Source of the DNA: an uncultured Sphaerochaeta sp.
Lineage (GTDB): Bacteria > Spirochaetota > Spirochaetia > Sphaerochaetales > Sphaerochaetaceae
DNA length: 64,000 nucleotides
Direction: 5' to 3'
Assembly: GCF_963676285.1 (NCBI RefSeq)
Contig: NZ_OY781063.1
Span: forward strand, 806,001-870,000
Part shown: piece after piece, positions 51,689-60,509 of the stretch
How positions within the stretch are numbered: position 1 is the first letter of the stretch
Layout of the letters: each line of letters begins with the position of its first letter
The notes under the pieces: generated by a model
Databases searched by the model: none
Told to the model about the DNA's origin: nothing
The model's input: only the letters and a program-made list of their open reading frames with translations
Made by a program: the position numbers and the translations under genes

Positions 51689-53226
51689 TAGTTTCCCCTC
51701 CTCGTGCGTACCGACTCAATGTTCGGAGTAAAGAGCTCCCTGAGGTCGTTCAACCCAAGGTGCATCAGGGCCATTCGGTCGATACCGAGTCCCCATGCGA
51801 GTACCGGCACGTCAATGCCGAGTGCCTTGGTAACCTCAGGGCGGAAGATCCCACTACCACCAAGTTCGAACCATCCCAATACAGGATGCTTGATATGCAC
51901 TTCGATAGATGGTTCTGTGAAGGGGAAGTAGCCAGGGACGTATTTCACTTCCTCGGCTCCTGCAATCTCCTCAGCAAACATCTTCAACAGACCCAACAGC
52001 GTTTTCAGGTTCACATCATTGCCCAGAACAATACCCTCTGTCTGGTAGAAATCGGCGCCGTGGGTTGCATCAACCTGGTCATAACGGAAACAGCGGGCTA
52101 CACCAAAATACTTGCCTGGAATCTTGGCCTTGGGCAGCTGGCGTGCACTGAGAACCGTCCCTTGACTGCGTAGCACCTGACGACGGGTAAATTCATGGTC
52201 AAAGCTGTAGCGCCAGCCACGGCTTCCTGTCTCCCAGCCATCTTCATGGGTCTTGGCAACCTGGCTGAGCCAAGGTTCCTCGATCTCCTTGCAATGCACC
52301 GGGTCCTTTACATAATACACATCATGGATATCACGGGCACTATGGAACTGTGGCATGAAAAGAGCATCGCCGTTCCAGAACTCATTCTCCACGAGAGAGC
52401 CGTCGAATTCCTCAAAGCCGAGACTACAGAGCTTATCCTTGACCCACTGCAGATAGTTTCCGTATGGATTGTGCCGACCTGGGATCAGGCGACTGGTGGG
52501 AGCATTCAAACCATAGGGGCGGAAGCTACCGGTTTTCCAACTTCCGGTAGCAAGCATCTCTGGGGTAAGGGAGCCAAGCTCCTCTCCTGTGATGTTTGCC
52601 TTCAGGACCGCTTCCTTGGCCAGGGAACCCTCTTCAGTCAACTCGTAGACGATATCTTCCCGTTCAATGACCTTGAAGGGAGAGGAAGCAGCACCGCGTT
52701 TCTTCGCGATTTTGCCCATTGCTTTCTTCTCATCTGCATCCAATGCTGACTCATCAAGGTCCCCCTGCAAGCCTTTCTGCAGGAGATTGGCGGTAAGAAG
52801 GAATTCACCGCTAAGCTCATCAGCGATGGATTGAGCCTTGTTTTCATCATTCATTTGAGCACAACGAGCCTTTGATAGCTGACCGAAGGCCGAACCCACT
52901 TCACTCTTTTCCAGTCCCAGGGCTGAGGCAATCTCAGGAAGTGCATGAGGTCCCTCAGCCTTGATAAATGCAAAGATACGCTGGGCGGGAGTTCCTTTCT
53001 CTACTTGCTCCCTTCCGAATTCTGTCAATTCATACAAGACGCGACTTTCGCGACTCTTCTCGACCAGATAGCCCTTTGCGCTCAACCAGCTGAACGCTTG
53101 GTTGCACTGCCCCACCTTGTAGTCAAGCTCGTCCACGATGCGGCCGGCGGTAATGGGTTCACCCAATGCCACATGCCTGAGTAGGCGGACTTCCAGCGGA
53201 TGCAGGTTCTTTACATCAATTTCCAT
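51688..53226 (-). CDS. pheS: Phenylalanyl-tRNA synthetase alpha subunit, archaeal type
   Basis: 512 aa from ATG 53226 (MEIDVKNLHPLEVRLLRHVA), with AGGAGT 9 bases before it; an upstream in-frame ATG at 53247 has no site. N-terminal winged-helix repeats (about 1-190) precede the class II catalytic core (MPQFHSARDIHDVYYV motif 1-2 region and GLGIDRMALMHLGLNDLREL motif 3). The long N-terminus is typical of the archaeal/eukaryotic type. A GC-rich hairpin lies 24-45 bases upstream. Confidence 0.95.
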   Translation of the reverse strand: MEIDVKNLHPLEVRLLRHVALGEPITAGRIVDELDYKVGQCNQAFSWLSAKGYLVEKSRESRVLYELTEFGREQVEKGTPAQRIFAFIKAEGPHALPEIASALGLEKSEVGSAFGQLSKARCAQMNDENKAQSIADELSGEFLLTANLLQKGLQGDLDESALDADEKKAMGKIAKKRGAASSPFKVIEREDIVYELTEEGSLAKEAVLKANITGEELGSLTPEMLATGSWKTGSFRPYGLNAPTSRLIPGRHNPYGNYLQWVKDKLCSLGFEEFDGSLVENEFWNGDALFMPQFHSARDIHDVYYVKDPVHCKEIEEPWLSQVAKTHEDGWETGSRGWRYSFDHEFTRRQVLRSQGTVLSARQLPKAKIPGKYFGVARCFRYDQVDATHGADFYQTEGIVLGNDVNLKTLLGLLKMFAEEIAGAEEVKYVPGYFPFTEPSIEVHIKHPVLGWFELGGSGIFRPEVTKALGIDVPVLAWGLGIDRMALMHLGLNDLRELFTPNIESVRTRRGN

Positions 53227-53249
53227 GCTGTTCTTACTCCTGTACATGA

Positions 53250-53271
53250 GCGCCGCAGAGGTCTGCGGCGC
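53250..53271. other. GC-rich palindrome upstream of pheS
   Basis: GCGCCGCAGA and TCTGCGGCGC are perfect 10-base arms with 2 bases between, 24 bases before the pheS ATG. There is no T run on the minus strand, so this is not a simple terminator. It may be a leader hairpin, a protein-binding site or a partial terminator of the upstream gene. Confidence 0.5.
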
Positions 53272-53313
53272 AAGTGGTTACTATTCTAGCGGTATCAGGA
53301 AAAAAAGGAAAGG

Positions 53314-55299
53314 CTATAGCGAGGAGAAAAGTGAGCGAACGGCGGCAACCACATCTTCCTTGGAAGGAATTGTCTCTTTTTCCAGCTCAGGGGCAAAGGG
53401 GATCGGGCTCTCCTTTCCACATAATCGCAAGGGGGGTACCTTCAGGGATGCAAAACTCTTGGCATCGCTGGTCACCTGGGATACAACCTCGGCTCCATAG
53501 CCACCGAACTCGGGGCTATCGTGAACAACCAAGAGCCTTCCAGTTTTTCGTACCGACTGACGGATGGCATTCCCATCCATAGGCTTGATGGTAGCCAGGT
53601 CAATGACCTCAGTGTCGATTTCATCCTGCAGGCTCAACACTGTTGCAGCCTCGAGACATGTCTGTACTGCATGGCTATAGGCAACGATGGTTACATCGCG
53701 CCCTCGCTTCTTGAATACCGCTTTCCCAAGCGGCATCAGATAGTCTTCATCCCCTACTGGGCCAAGATTGTTGTAGAGGTGTTTGTGTTCAAAATAGAGT
53801 ACTGGATTGTTGCTCCTGATGGCACTCTTGAGCAGGGCTTTTGCATCCCCAGGACATGAGGGAGCTACAATGATAAGACCAGGAATATTCGCAAACATTG
53901 CCTCCAGACATTGGGTATGTTGGGCGCCATGGCCTGTCCCACTCCCGATGGGAGCCCTCAGGACCATCGGACAGGAGAGCTGCCCGGCACTCATGAAGCG
54001 GATCTTCGCAGCATGGTTTATCATAGGGTCGCTCGCGAGTGTAGAAAAATCCCCGTACATGATTTCCACAACGGGGCGAATCCCAAGCGTTGCTGCACCG
54101 ACGGCAAGCCCCGTGAACGCTTCCTCACTGACAGGGGTTTCATGCATCTGCCGAGCATGTTTCTTATAGAGATCTCCCGTCACACGGAAACATCCACCAT
54201 AGAGGCCGATATCCTCTCCGATAAGATGGACCGCCTTGTCACGGGACATCTCCTCATCAAGCGCTTCCCTGATCGCATCACGATAGCTGATGCGGCTGGT
54301 GGTCTTACAGACCTTGTACAGTTCCTCATCATCTTCTGTGAAGAGGTACTCCATCGCCTTCTCCAGGCTGATATGCTGATTGCGGACAGAGAGTGCATCA
54401 CGAACCGCGTCATCCACACGCTTGCGACTCTCCAGGATAATGCGGGAGACTTCCTCCTCACTGAACAATCCACTCTCTACCATGGAGCGGGTAAAGAGGA
54501 AGATGGGGTCCTTGGAGGCCCACATAGCCTCTTCCTTGTGGTCGCGATACACACAGGCATCGCTCTTTGAGTGCCCACAGCAACGGTACGTCTTGAGTTC
54601 CAGAAAATACGGCTTTGAAGTGGCGCGGATGGTATCCACGGCAAGTCTGCAGGCCTTGTAGACAGCCTCTACATCATTGCCATCAACAGTGGCATGAGGC
54701 ATGGAATACCCCTCTGCCCGCCGGGCGATGGAGGAGGTGGAAATCATTCTCGAGGCAGCAGCACTCATGCCATAGTTGTTGTTCTCACAAAAAAACAGGA
54801 CAGGAAGTGACCAGACAGAGGCAAGGTTCATGCTCTCATGCAGTGCACCCCGGCTCGATGCCCCGTCCCCAAAGATCGCAACACTCAGCGCCTGGCTTTT
54901 CTGCATCTTCAAGGCAAACCCGATTCCTGCAGCCAGATTGATCCCACTACCAACTACAGCAGAAGAACCGGTATTCCAGGTCTCTACATCAGTCATATGC
55001 ATGGAACCGCCAAGTCCTTTGCAGATACCATCCGAGGAGCCGAACATTTCGCTGAACATTCGCCTTTCACTGGTACCCCTTGCTATGGTATGACCATGGC
55101 AGCGATGCGTGGGCACAATCCAGTCGCCTGGTTGTAAAGCCAAAGCCAAACCCGCCTGACAAGCCTCCTGTCCAATGGACAGGTGGGTTGTTCCATGCAT
55201 CTCTTTTTGCTTGAATAATTCGTCAATTTGTTCCTCGAAATGGCGTGAACGCACCATAATCGAGAGCGCTTGTTGCGCCTGTTGTGAAGAAAGGTCCAT
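53314..55299 (-). CDS. 2-oxo acid dehydrogenase E1, alpha and beta subunits fused
   Basis: 661 aa. The alpha part (about 1-320) has the ThDP motif GDGASSRGALHESMNLASVW...NN and MHGTTHLSIGQEACQAGLAL. The beta part (about 335-661) has IREALDEEMSRDKAVHLIGE, PVSEEAFTGLAVGAATLGIR and HDSPEFGGYGAEVVSQV. Most bacteria encode these as two genes. Substrate may be pyruvate, acetoin or a branched-chain oxo acid. No E2 or E3 gene is adjacent, so partners lie elsewhere or the enzyme works alone. It follows the flavin reductase-like gene by 76 bases; an imperfect hairpin (GGCAGGA/TCCTGCC, about 55310-55330) lies just upstream. Confidence 0.9.
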   Translation of the reverse strand: MDLSSQQAQQALSIMVRSRHFEEQIDELFKQKEMHGTTHLSIGQEACQAGLALALQPGDWIVPTHRCHGHTIARGTSERRMFSEMFGSSDGICKGLGGSMHMTDVETWNTGSSAVVGSGINLAAGIGFALKMQKSQALSVAIFGDGASSRGALHESMNLASVWSLPVLFFCENNNYGMSAAASRMISTSSIARRAEGYSMPHATVDGNDVEAVYKACRLAVDTIRATSKPYFLELKTYRCCGHSKSDACVYRDHKEEAMWASKDPIFLFTRSMVESGLFSEEEVSRIILESRKRVDDAVRDALSVRNQHISLEKAMEYLFTEDDEELYKVCKTTSRISYRDAIREALDEEMSRDKAVHLIGEDIGLYGGCFRVTGDLYKKHARQMHETPVSEEAFTGLAVGAATLGIRPVVEIMYGDFSTLASDPMINHAAKIRFMSAGQLSCPMVLRAPIGSGTGHGAQHTQCLEAMFANIPGLIIVAPSCPGDAKALLKSAIRSNNPVLYFEHKHLYNNLGPVGDEDYLMPLGKAVFKKRGRDVTIVAYSHAVQTCLEAATVLSLQDEIDTEVIDLATIKPMDGNAIRQSVRKTGRLLVVHDSPEFGGYGAEVVSQVTSDAKSFASLKVPPLRLCGKESPIPFAPELEKETIPSKEDVVAAVRSLFSSL

Positions 55300-55375
55300 G
55301 AGTGCTCCCCGGCAGGATATGCAGTCCTGCCTTTACAAGCCGGCCTAAGCCTTGCCTTTGTATAGTCTCCCCATC

Positions 55376-55891
55376 CTATTGGTTGGAGAGGATGCTGTCA
55401 ATAAATCCTATATATACGGTATGAAGGTCGCCGTTTTGGTAGAACTCCTTGATCTCGTCAAGCAGGAATTGGTCACTCAGCATATCCATGGTAGCAACTT
55501 TCGTACAAGAGAAAACCAACGAAGCTTCCTTGAAGGTTACACGCTCCCCGCCCTTTGGAGAAGGAATAAAGGTTGGTTGCAGTCCAGTCATGCTGATCTT
55601 GTCATATTCTCGACCACTGTGTGCACCACACCAAAGCAATTTTTCCTTCATCTCAGCAGGAAAGAATGAAACGGTAAATCCGTCACTCTCCTCCAGGAAT
55701 TGATGGGTGTAGCGGCTTTTTCGCACATAGAGAACTACAACATTCCGTCCCCAGAGTACGCCCATCGTACCCCAGGATGCTGTCATGGTGTTGAAATGTT
55801 CAGGAGTTCCCGCTGTTACCAGGAATCCATCAGTTCCGATCGCTGTAAAGGGGTTCATTTGTAAAACTTCTACAGGAACATCAACATACAT
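55376..55891 (-). CDS. Flavin reductase-like (FMN-binding) protein
   Basis: 171 aa. The split beta-barrel flavin reductase family is recognised by FNTMTASWGTMGVLWGRNVV, VRKSRYTHQFLEESDGFTVS and the Asp/Tyr-rich middle (AHSGREYDK). Family members bind FMN and act in oxidoreduction or repair; the exact substrate is unknown. No clear partner. Start supported by AGGAGG before the ATG. Confidence 0.8.
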   Translation of the reverse strand: MYVDVPVEVLQMNPFTAIGTDGFLVTAGTPEHFNTMTASWGTMGVLWGRNVVVLYVRKSRYTHQFLEESDGFTVSFFPAEMKEKLLWCGAHSGREYDKISMTGLQPTFIPSPKGGERVTFKEASLVFSCTKVATMDMLSDQFLLDEIKEFYQNGDLHTVYIGFIDSILSNQ

Positions 55892-56079
55892 GGTGGCCTC
55901 CTAATCTACGCTTTTAGTGTAGCTGTACAGCAATAGTGTCGTCAAGTAGCAAGAATTCTTCACACCTTTGTCCATCGGTGCAACTCTTTTCCAACATTGA
56001 CACTCCACTCTTTTTCGTATATGCCTACTAGCATGCAGTACATGTTTCAACAGCTCGTCTGTTGCATTGAGGAGGCCCA

Positions 56080-56637
56080 ATGAAAGATTCCCTCGCTATC
56101 CCTGCTTTGACAGAGGATCTCGCTCGTGTTCTCATCGATGCCGACACCATCAATAGAAGGGTCGATGAACTGGCCCGCCAGATCAGCAGTGATTATGCTG
56201 ATACTGTGGATGACCTGATTCTTGTAGGGGTTCTCAAGGGATCATTCATTTTTATTGCAGATTTAGCACGAAAGCTGAATGTAAGGCATGTTGTGGACTT
56301 CATTGCCCTCTCTTCCTACCAGGGTGACCATAGCGGGAATGTCCGCCTCCTGATGGATACCAGGGAGAATATGGAAGACAAGCATGTCCTGATCATCGAA
56401 GACATACTTGACAGTGGAAACACACTGGACTATCTCATTCGAAACTTCAAAACAAGAAATCCCAAGTCTGTGAAGACCGCAGTCCTTTTGGATAAACCTG
56501 ACAGGCATATCCTGCCTGTTGAAATCGACTACATCGGTTTTACCATCCCTGATGTCTGGGTTGTTGGATACGGCTTGGACTACAATGAAAAATACCGGAC
56601 CCTCCCCTACATCGCAGAGATGTACCCACAAGCCTAA
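56080..56637 (+). CDS. hpt: Hypoxanthine phosphoribosyltransferase
   Basis: 185 aa. PRPP-binding loop LIIEDILDSGNTLDYL, PPi loop LVGVLKGSFIFIADL and base-binding segment DYIGFTIPDVWVVGYGLDYN are diagnostic. It salvages hypoxanthine or guanine to IMP or GMP. First gene of a purine cluster with a second phosphoribosyltransferase and purA; 14 bases precede the next gene. AGGAGG lies before the ATG. Confidence 0.95.
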   Translation: MKDSLAIPALTEDLARVLIDADTINRRVDELARQISSDYADTVDDLILVGVLKGSFIFIADLARKLNVRHVVDFIALSSYQGDHSGNVRLLMDTRENMEDKHVLIIEDILDSGNTLDYLIRNFKTRNPKSVKTAVLLDKPDRHILPVEIDYIGFTIPDVWVVGYGLDYNEKYRTLPYIAEMYPQA

Positions 56638-56651
56638 CCAAGGAGAGAGAA

Positions 56652-57212
56652 ATGGACGACAACAAGTTCTACGTCAGTTACAATTCGGTGCATAAACTGG
56701 TAAAGAAACTCAGCAAAGAGTTGATTGAATCAGGATATGACCCAGATGTAATCGTTGCAATCGGAAGCGGAGGCTACATCCCTGCAAGAATTATCAAGAC
56801 CTTCATAAATCGTCCGATTTATGCAGTGGGAATTTCCTATTACGGTATCGATAAGAAACACAAGGACCACCCTACAAAAATCCAATGGATCGATGAAGTA
56901 CAGTCCCAGTTGGTTGGCAAGAAAGTACTCCTCATCGATGAGGTAGATGATACACGCGCCACCTTGGCATACTGTATTGGTGAGTTGCTTAAGTACAAGC
57001 CTGAAGAAATCGCTGTCCTGGTTCTGCATAACAAGAACAAGGAAAAGGATGTCGAGTTCCCTGTGGAGATCAAGCGCTACTTTGCCGGCCTCAACCTGGA
57101 TGATGTCTGGATCAAGTATCCCTGGGATGCTGATGACATCGATAGCCATACAGAAAAAGAGCATCAGATGCTTGATCATCTGAAAAAAGAAGGCAAGGAG
57201 TTATACCAATGA
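56652..57212 (+). CDS. Purine phosphoribosyltransferase (xanthine/guanine-type), second copy
   Basis: 186 aa. PRPP loop VLLIDEVDDTRATLAYC has Glu-Val-Asp-Asp in place of the classic acidic pair, and IVAIGSGGYIPARIIKTF is the PPi loop. It differs from the Hpt neighbour and is closer to xanthine/guanine phosphoribosyltransferases of archaeal type. It overlaps purA by 4 bases, so it is part of the same operon. Substrate preference is uncertain. Confidence 0.85.
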   Translation: MDDNKFYVSYNSVHKLVKKLSKELIESGYDPDVIVAIGSGGYIPARIIKTFINRPIYAVGISYYGIDKKHKDHPTKIQWIDEVQSQLVGKKVLLIDEVDDTRATLAYCIGELLKYKPEEIAVLVLHNKNKEKDVEFPVEIKRYFAGLNLDDVWIKYPWDADDIDSHTEKEHQMLDHLKKEGKELYQ

Positions 57213-58480
57213 GCAACGTTACTTCAATTGTAGGAGCCCAGTGGGGCGATGAAGGGAAAGGCCGCATCGTAGACTATTTGGCAGTGAACTCCGATTTGGT
57301 CATCCGTTTCCAAGGCGGAGACAATGCGGGACATACCGTTATCAATGACAAGGGTAAGTTCGCCCTCCATATCATCCCGTCCGGCATCTTCAATCCTGAG
57401 ACCATGAATATTGTCGGTGCAGGGACTGTCGTCAATTTCGAGACCATGAGTGAGGAACTACAGACCATTACCGCCAAGGGAGTAACGGTGGACAATCTGT
57501 TCATCGACGTACGTGCCCACCTGATCATGCCATACCACCGAGCACTTGATGGTGCCCAGGAGCAATCCAAGAGTGACAAGATGCAGATCGGTACAACCAA
57601 GCGTGGTATTGGACCTTGTTACAGTGACAAAGCCACCCGTAGCGGTATCAGGGCAGCAGATCTCCTCGATGAGGACCGACTTAGGAACCGCATTGAGATG
57701 GCTCTCCCCCAGAAGAATCGTGAACTTGCCTACTTCGGCCTGAAAGAGTACACCGTTGATGAGATCATGGAACTCTGCAAAAAGTGGAAAGAGACCTATG
57801 GAGATAAGATCATCGATACCCTTCCTGTGGTACGGCAGGCGTACGAAGAGGGCCGCAAGATTCTTCTTGAAGGTCAGCTTGGTGTCATGAGAGACCTTGA
57901 CTGGGGCATCTACCCCTACACCACCAGCAGCAGCCCTACCTCTGGAGGGGCAGCAATCGGAAGTGGTCTCGGACCAAGCAGAATCGATGAGGTCATTGGA
58001 GTGACCAAGGTCTACTCAACCAGTGTTGGTGGCGGTCCATTCATGACAGAACTGTTTGACGAAAATGCAGAAAAATTGCGCAGTGTTGGTGGTGAATATG
58101 GTGCAACAACAGGTCGACCCCGTCGTTGCGGATGGTTTGATGCAGTTGCCACTGAATTCTCTTGCTGGATAAACGGCTTTACCTCCATCGCCCTTACCAA
58201 ACTTGATGTTCTTGATGGATTTGAGAAGATCAAGGTATGTACGAGCTACAGGGTAAACGGAGAGGTTATCAACTACCTGCCTGAGACGGCCCAGCAGGAG
58301 ATTGCCGAGCCGATTTACGAAGAGTACGATGGCTGGATGAGTGACACGAGTGGTGCCCGCAAGTGGGAGGATCTGCCGAAGAATGCACAGATCTACTGCA
58401 AGCGACTAGGAGAGTTGGTGGGTGCACCGATCAAGTTCATCTCGGTTGGACCTGAGCGTGATCAGATCATCATCATGTAA
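57209..58480 (+). CDS. purA: Adenylosuccinate synthetase
   Basis: 423 aa. N-terminal P-loop GAQWGDEGKGRIVDYLA, IMP-binding GGDNAGHTV and conserved SSSPTSGGAAIGSGLGPS and TGRPRRCGWFDAVA. It makes adenylosuccinate from IMP, Asp and GTP. With hpt and the second phosphoribosyltransferase it forms a purine salvage/AMP synthesis operon. A terminator follows. Confidence 0.97.
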   Translation: MSNVTSIVGAQWGDEGKGRIVDYLAVNSDLVIRFQGGDNAGHTVINDKGKFALHIIPSGIFNPETMNIVGAGTVVNFETMSEELQTITAKGVTVDNLFIDVRAHLIMPYHRALDGAQEQSKSDKMQIGTTKRGIGPCYSDKATRSGIRAADLLDEDRLRNRIEMALPQKNRELAYFGLKEYTVDEIMELCKKWKETYGDKIIDTLPVVRQAYEEGRKILLEGQLGVMRDLDWGIYPYTTSSSPTSGGAAIGSGLGPSRIDEVIGVTKVYSTSVGGGPFMTELFDENAEKLRSVGGEYGATTGRPRRCGWFDAVATEFSCWINGFTSIALTKLDVLDGFEKIKVCTSYRVNGEVINYLPETAQQEIAEPIYEEYDGWMSDTSGARKWEDLPKNAQIYCKRLGELVGAPIKFISVGPERDQIIIM

Positions 58481-58502
58481 TTACTAGTTTTCTTGTATCA
58501 AA

Positions 58503-58531
58503 GGCCCTTCTTCGGAAGGGTCTTTCTCTTT
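58503..58531 (+). terminator. Terminator after purA
   Basis: GGCCCTTC (58503-58510) pairs with GAAGGGTC (58515-58522) around a TTCG tetraloop, followed by TTTCTCTTT. It ends the purine operon. Confidence 0.88.
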
Positions 58532-58563
58532 GGGTAAAAAAATATGATAAAACTTTTTCATTA

Positions 58564-58585
58564 GTTATTGACATATGCCAATAAC
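58564..58585. promoter_or_regulatory. Operator palindrome 1 of the Fe-S ATPase cluster
   Basis: A 22-base near-perfect palindrome centred on CATATG, with outer arms GTTATTG and CAATAAC and one mismatched pair. It contains the TTGACA -35 box at 58568-58573. Its twin lies 40 bases downstream. The position implies repression by blocking RNA polymerase. Confidence 0.7.
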
Positions 58586-58596
58586 CACACTATAGT
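58568..58596 (+). promoter_or_regulatory. Promoter of the Fe-S ATPase/NifX cluster
   Basis: Consensus -35 TTGACA at 58568-58573, 17 bases, then TATAGT at 58591-58596. Transcription should begin near 58603, inside or just before operator 2. It drives the gene at 58651, whose AAGGAGG site lies further down. Confidence 0.8.
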
Positions 58597-58603
58597 AAAG
58601 ATA

Positions 58604-58625
58604 GTTACTGACATATGTCGATAAC
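58604..58625. promoter_or_regulatory. Operator palindrome 2 of the Fe-S ATPase cluster
   Basis: A second 22-base imperfect palindrome with the same centre CATATG and arms GTTACTG and CGATAAC, overlapping the predicted transcription start. It shares most positions with operator 1; the centres are 40 bases apart. Confidence 0.7.
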
Positions 58626-58650
58626 AATTATTATATCAAGGAGGCACAAT

Positions 58651-58899
58651 ATGCCAAGAAGAAATGGAACAGGCCCTATGGGCAACGGACCAATAACTGG
58701 AAGAGGCATGGGATACTGCCGTGGCGGAGCCGGAGTCGGCTACGGTTATGGCATGGGACGTGGTGCAGGTTTCGGCCGAGGACTCGGCTGGGGAATGTAC
58801 GCCCCTCCCGTCGCTCCCATCTCCCTTGCTGAACGCAAGCGCATGCTTGAGGAAGAACTCAAACAACTTGAAGCTCAGATGAAAGAGAGTAACGAATAG
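58651..58899 (+). CDS. Gly-rich DUF5320-family protein
   Basis: 82 aa from ATG 58651 (MPRRNGTGPMGNGPITGRGM) with AAGGAGG upstream. A Gly/Tyr/Met/Arg-rich N-terminal half (GMGYCRGGAG, GYGYGMGRGA) precedes a short coiled-coil tail ERKRMLEEELKQLEAQM. The family is found next to NifX-like and DUF134 genes in anaerobes. Function unknown; a scaffold or metal-binding role is possible. First gene of the cluster. Confidence 0.8.
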   Translation: MPRRNGTGPMGNGPITGRGMGYCRGGAGVGYGYGMGRGAGFGRGLGWGMYAPPVAPISLAERKRMLEEELKQLEAQMKESNE

Positions 58900-58907
58900 G
58901 AGGAGCT

Positions 58908-59291
58908 ATGCCCCGTCCACGCAAATGGAGAAACGTCTGTGCACTTCCCCAAATCACCAAGTTCGGGCCCCTCGGGGCCCCCTTGGATGAAACCCCATCC
59001 ATTATCATGACCGTTGATGAGTATGAAACCATACGCCTCATCGACCAGGAAGGATTGACCCAAGAGATGTGTGCTGGACAGATGAATGTTGCCAGGACTA
59101 CGGTCCAAGGCATCTATGAAAGCGCCAGAAGAAAGCTGGCAGAATCACTGGTGGAGGGCAAGCTGCTCTTCATTGAGGGTGGTGAGTACCACCTGAATGA
59201 CCATGGTGGTCCCCATCACTACGGCTGCGGTCGTGGATGCAGGATGGGCCGGGGTCGCCACCAACATAGACAAGGAGATATACCACAATGA
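58908..59291 (+). CDS. DUF134 DNA-binding protein
   Basis: 127 aa. MPRPRKWRNVCALPQITKFG opens the family; a sigma-70 region 4-like helix-turn-helix follows (DEYETIRLIDQEGLTQEMCA, NVARTTVQGIYESARRKLAE). The C-terminal tail is His/Gly/Cys-rich (GGPHHYGCGRGCRMGRGRHQ) and could bind metal or an Fe-S cluster. A natural candidate to bind the two upstream palindromes, which is inference. Overlaps the next gene by 4 bases. Confidence 0.87.
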   Translation: MPRPRKWRNVCALPQITKFGPLGAPLDETPSIIMTVDEYETIRLIDQEGLTQEMCAGQMNVARTTVQGIYESARRKLAESLVEGKLLFIEGGEYHLNDHGGPHHYGCGRGCRMGRGRHQHRQGDIPQ

Positions 59292-59650
59292 TTGTAGCAG
59301 TACCCGCAGAAGAAAAGAGCTTGGACAGCGCCATTTGCGTATCGTTTGGACGAGCACCCATCTATTGTCTCTATGATACAGAAAAAGAGACCAGTACCTT
59401 TTTGGACAACAAAGCAGCTGAAGCTTCAGGGGGAGCAGGAATCCAGGCCGCACAATTCCTCGCTGACCAGAAGATCGACAGCCTGATCACCTTCCGCTTG
59501 GGAGAGAATGCCTCGAAAGTACTGAGTGCTGCAAACATCAGCATTCTCAAGGCACTCAACTTGAGCATAGCTGATAATATTGCCAACCTTCTGGAAGGCA
59601 AGCTCACTGCCCTGAACGAAGTACATCCTGGATATCACCATGCACACTAA
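59288..59650 (+). CDS. NifX/NafY-like (dinitrogenase Fe-Mo cofactor) family protein
   Basis: 120 aa, a single RNase H-like NifX fold: MIVAVPAEEKSLDSAICVSF, GRAPIYCLYDTE, GGAGIQAAQFLADQKIDSLI. Stand-alone members are widespread in anaerobes that do not fix nitrogen and may carry iron-sulfur precursors. Overlaps DUF134 by 4 bases and the next ATPase by 11. No nif genes are seen in the window. Confidence 0.87.
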   Translation: MIVAVPAEEKSLDSAICVSFGRAPIYCLYDTEKETSTFLDNKAAEASGGAGIQAAQFLADQKIDSLITFRLGENASKVLSAANISILKALNLSIADNIANLLEGKLTALNEVHPGYHHAH

Positions 59651-60509
59651 GGCTACCATTGCAGTTCTCAGTGGCAAGGGAGGAACAGGGAAGACCCTGG
59701 TCTCCGTTAATCTTGCCGCTGTGGCAGCAAATGCAACCTATATCGATTGTGATACGGAAGAGCCGAACGGACATATCTTCATCAAGCCAACCATTGTGGA
59801 GGAGTATGCTGTATCTGATCCGAAGCCCGTGGTGAACCAGGATCTATGCGATGGTTGCCGAATATGTGTTGATGCCTGCGCATTCAATGCCTTGGCACTC
59901 ATTGGAAAGAACCTCCTGGTCTTCGATGAGATCTGTCACTCCTGTGGGCTATGCACATACCTCTGCCCGAAAGGAGCACTTCACGAAGAGCAACGTCCAT
60001 TGGGCTTGGTTAAACGGGGAAGGAAAAACGGAATAACCTTTCTCTCTGGAGAGATGAATGTTGGAGAGAGCTCTGCAGTTCCCATCATCAAGGCACTCAT
60101 GAGAGAGAAGAAAACCGATTTGGTTATCATTGACAGTCCCCCTGGTAGCGGGTGCCTGGTGACTGAGACCGTCGGCAACGCTGACTTCTGTCTCCTGGTT
60201 GCTGAACCTACCATTTTTGGAGCACACAATCTGGCGATGGTTCATGAGTTGGTCACCCTTATGGGAAAACCCTCTGCAGTACTTTTGAACAAGACCCAGG
60301 AAGGAGAGAACCCCAGTGAGGTCTATGCAAGGCAGCATGGACTCAAAATTATTGGATCACTTCCCTACGATGAGCATTTGGCTCTTCTCTCCAGTGACGG
60401 GTATCTTGCTGCCGAGGAAGATGAACACTATCACACCTATTTCAAGGAACTACTGTCAAAGGTAGTACAGGAGGCCAGCCATGCATCAGATTCTGATCCT
60501 CAGCGGTAA
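59640..60509 (+). CDS. MinD/ParA-like ATPase with two 4Fe-4S ferredoxin motifs, copy 1
   Basis: 289 aa. Deviant Walker A SGKGGTGKTLVSVNLAA, an inserted ferredoxin domain (about 60-110) with CDGCRICVDACAFNAL and CHSCGLCTYLCPKGAL, both with full CxxCxxCxxxC(P/A) sets, and IIDSPPGSGCLVTET as Walker B region. Such proteins are recognised as a MinD-superfamily group with ferredoxin domains. Their function is not established; maturation or electron transfer is likely. It overlaps the related gene that follows by 29 bases. Confidence 0.9.
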   Translation: MHTKATIAVLSGKGGTGKTLVSVNLAAVAANATYIDCDTEEPNGHIFIKPTIVEEYAVSDPKPVVNQDLCDGCRICVDACAFNALALIGKNLLVFDEICHSCGLCTYLCPKGALHEEQRPLGLVKRGRKNGITFLSGEMNVGESSAVPIIKALMREKKTDLVIIDSPPGSGCLVTETVGNADFCLLVAEPTIFGAHNLAMVHELVTLMGKPSAVLLNKTQEGENPSEVYARQHGLKIIGSLPYDEHLALLSSDGYLAAEEDEHYHTYFKELLSKVVQEASHASDSDPQR

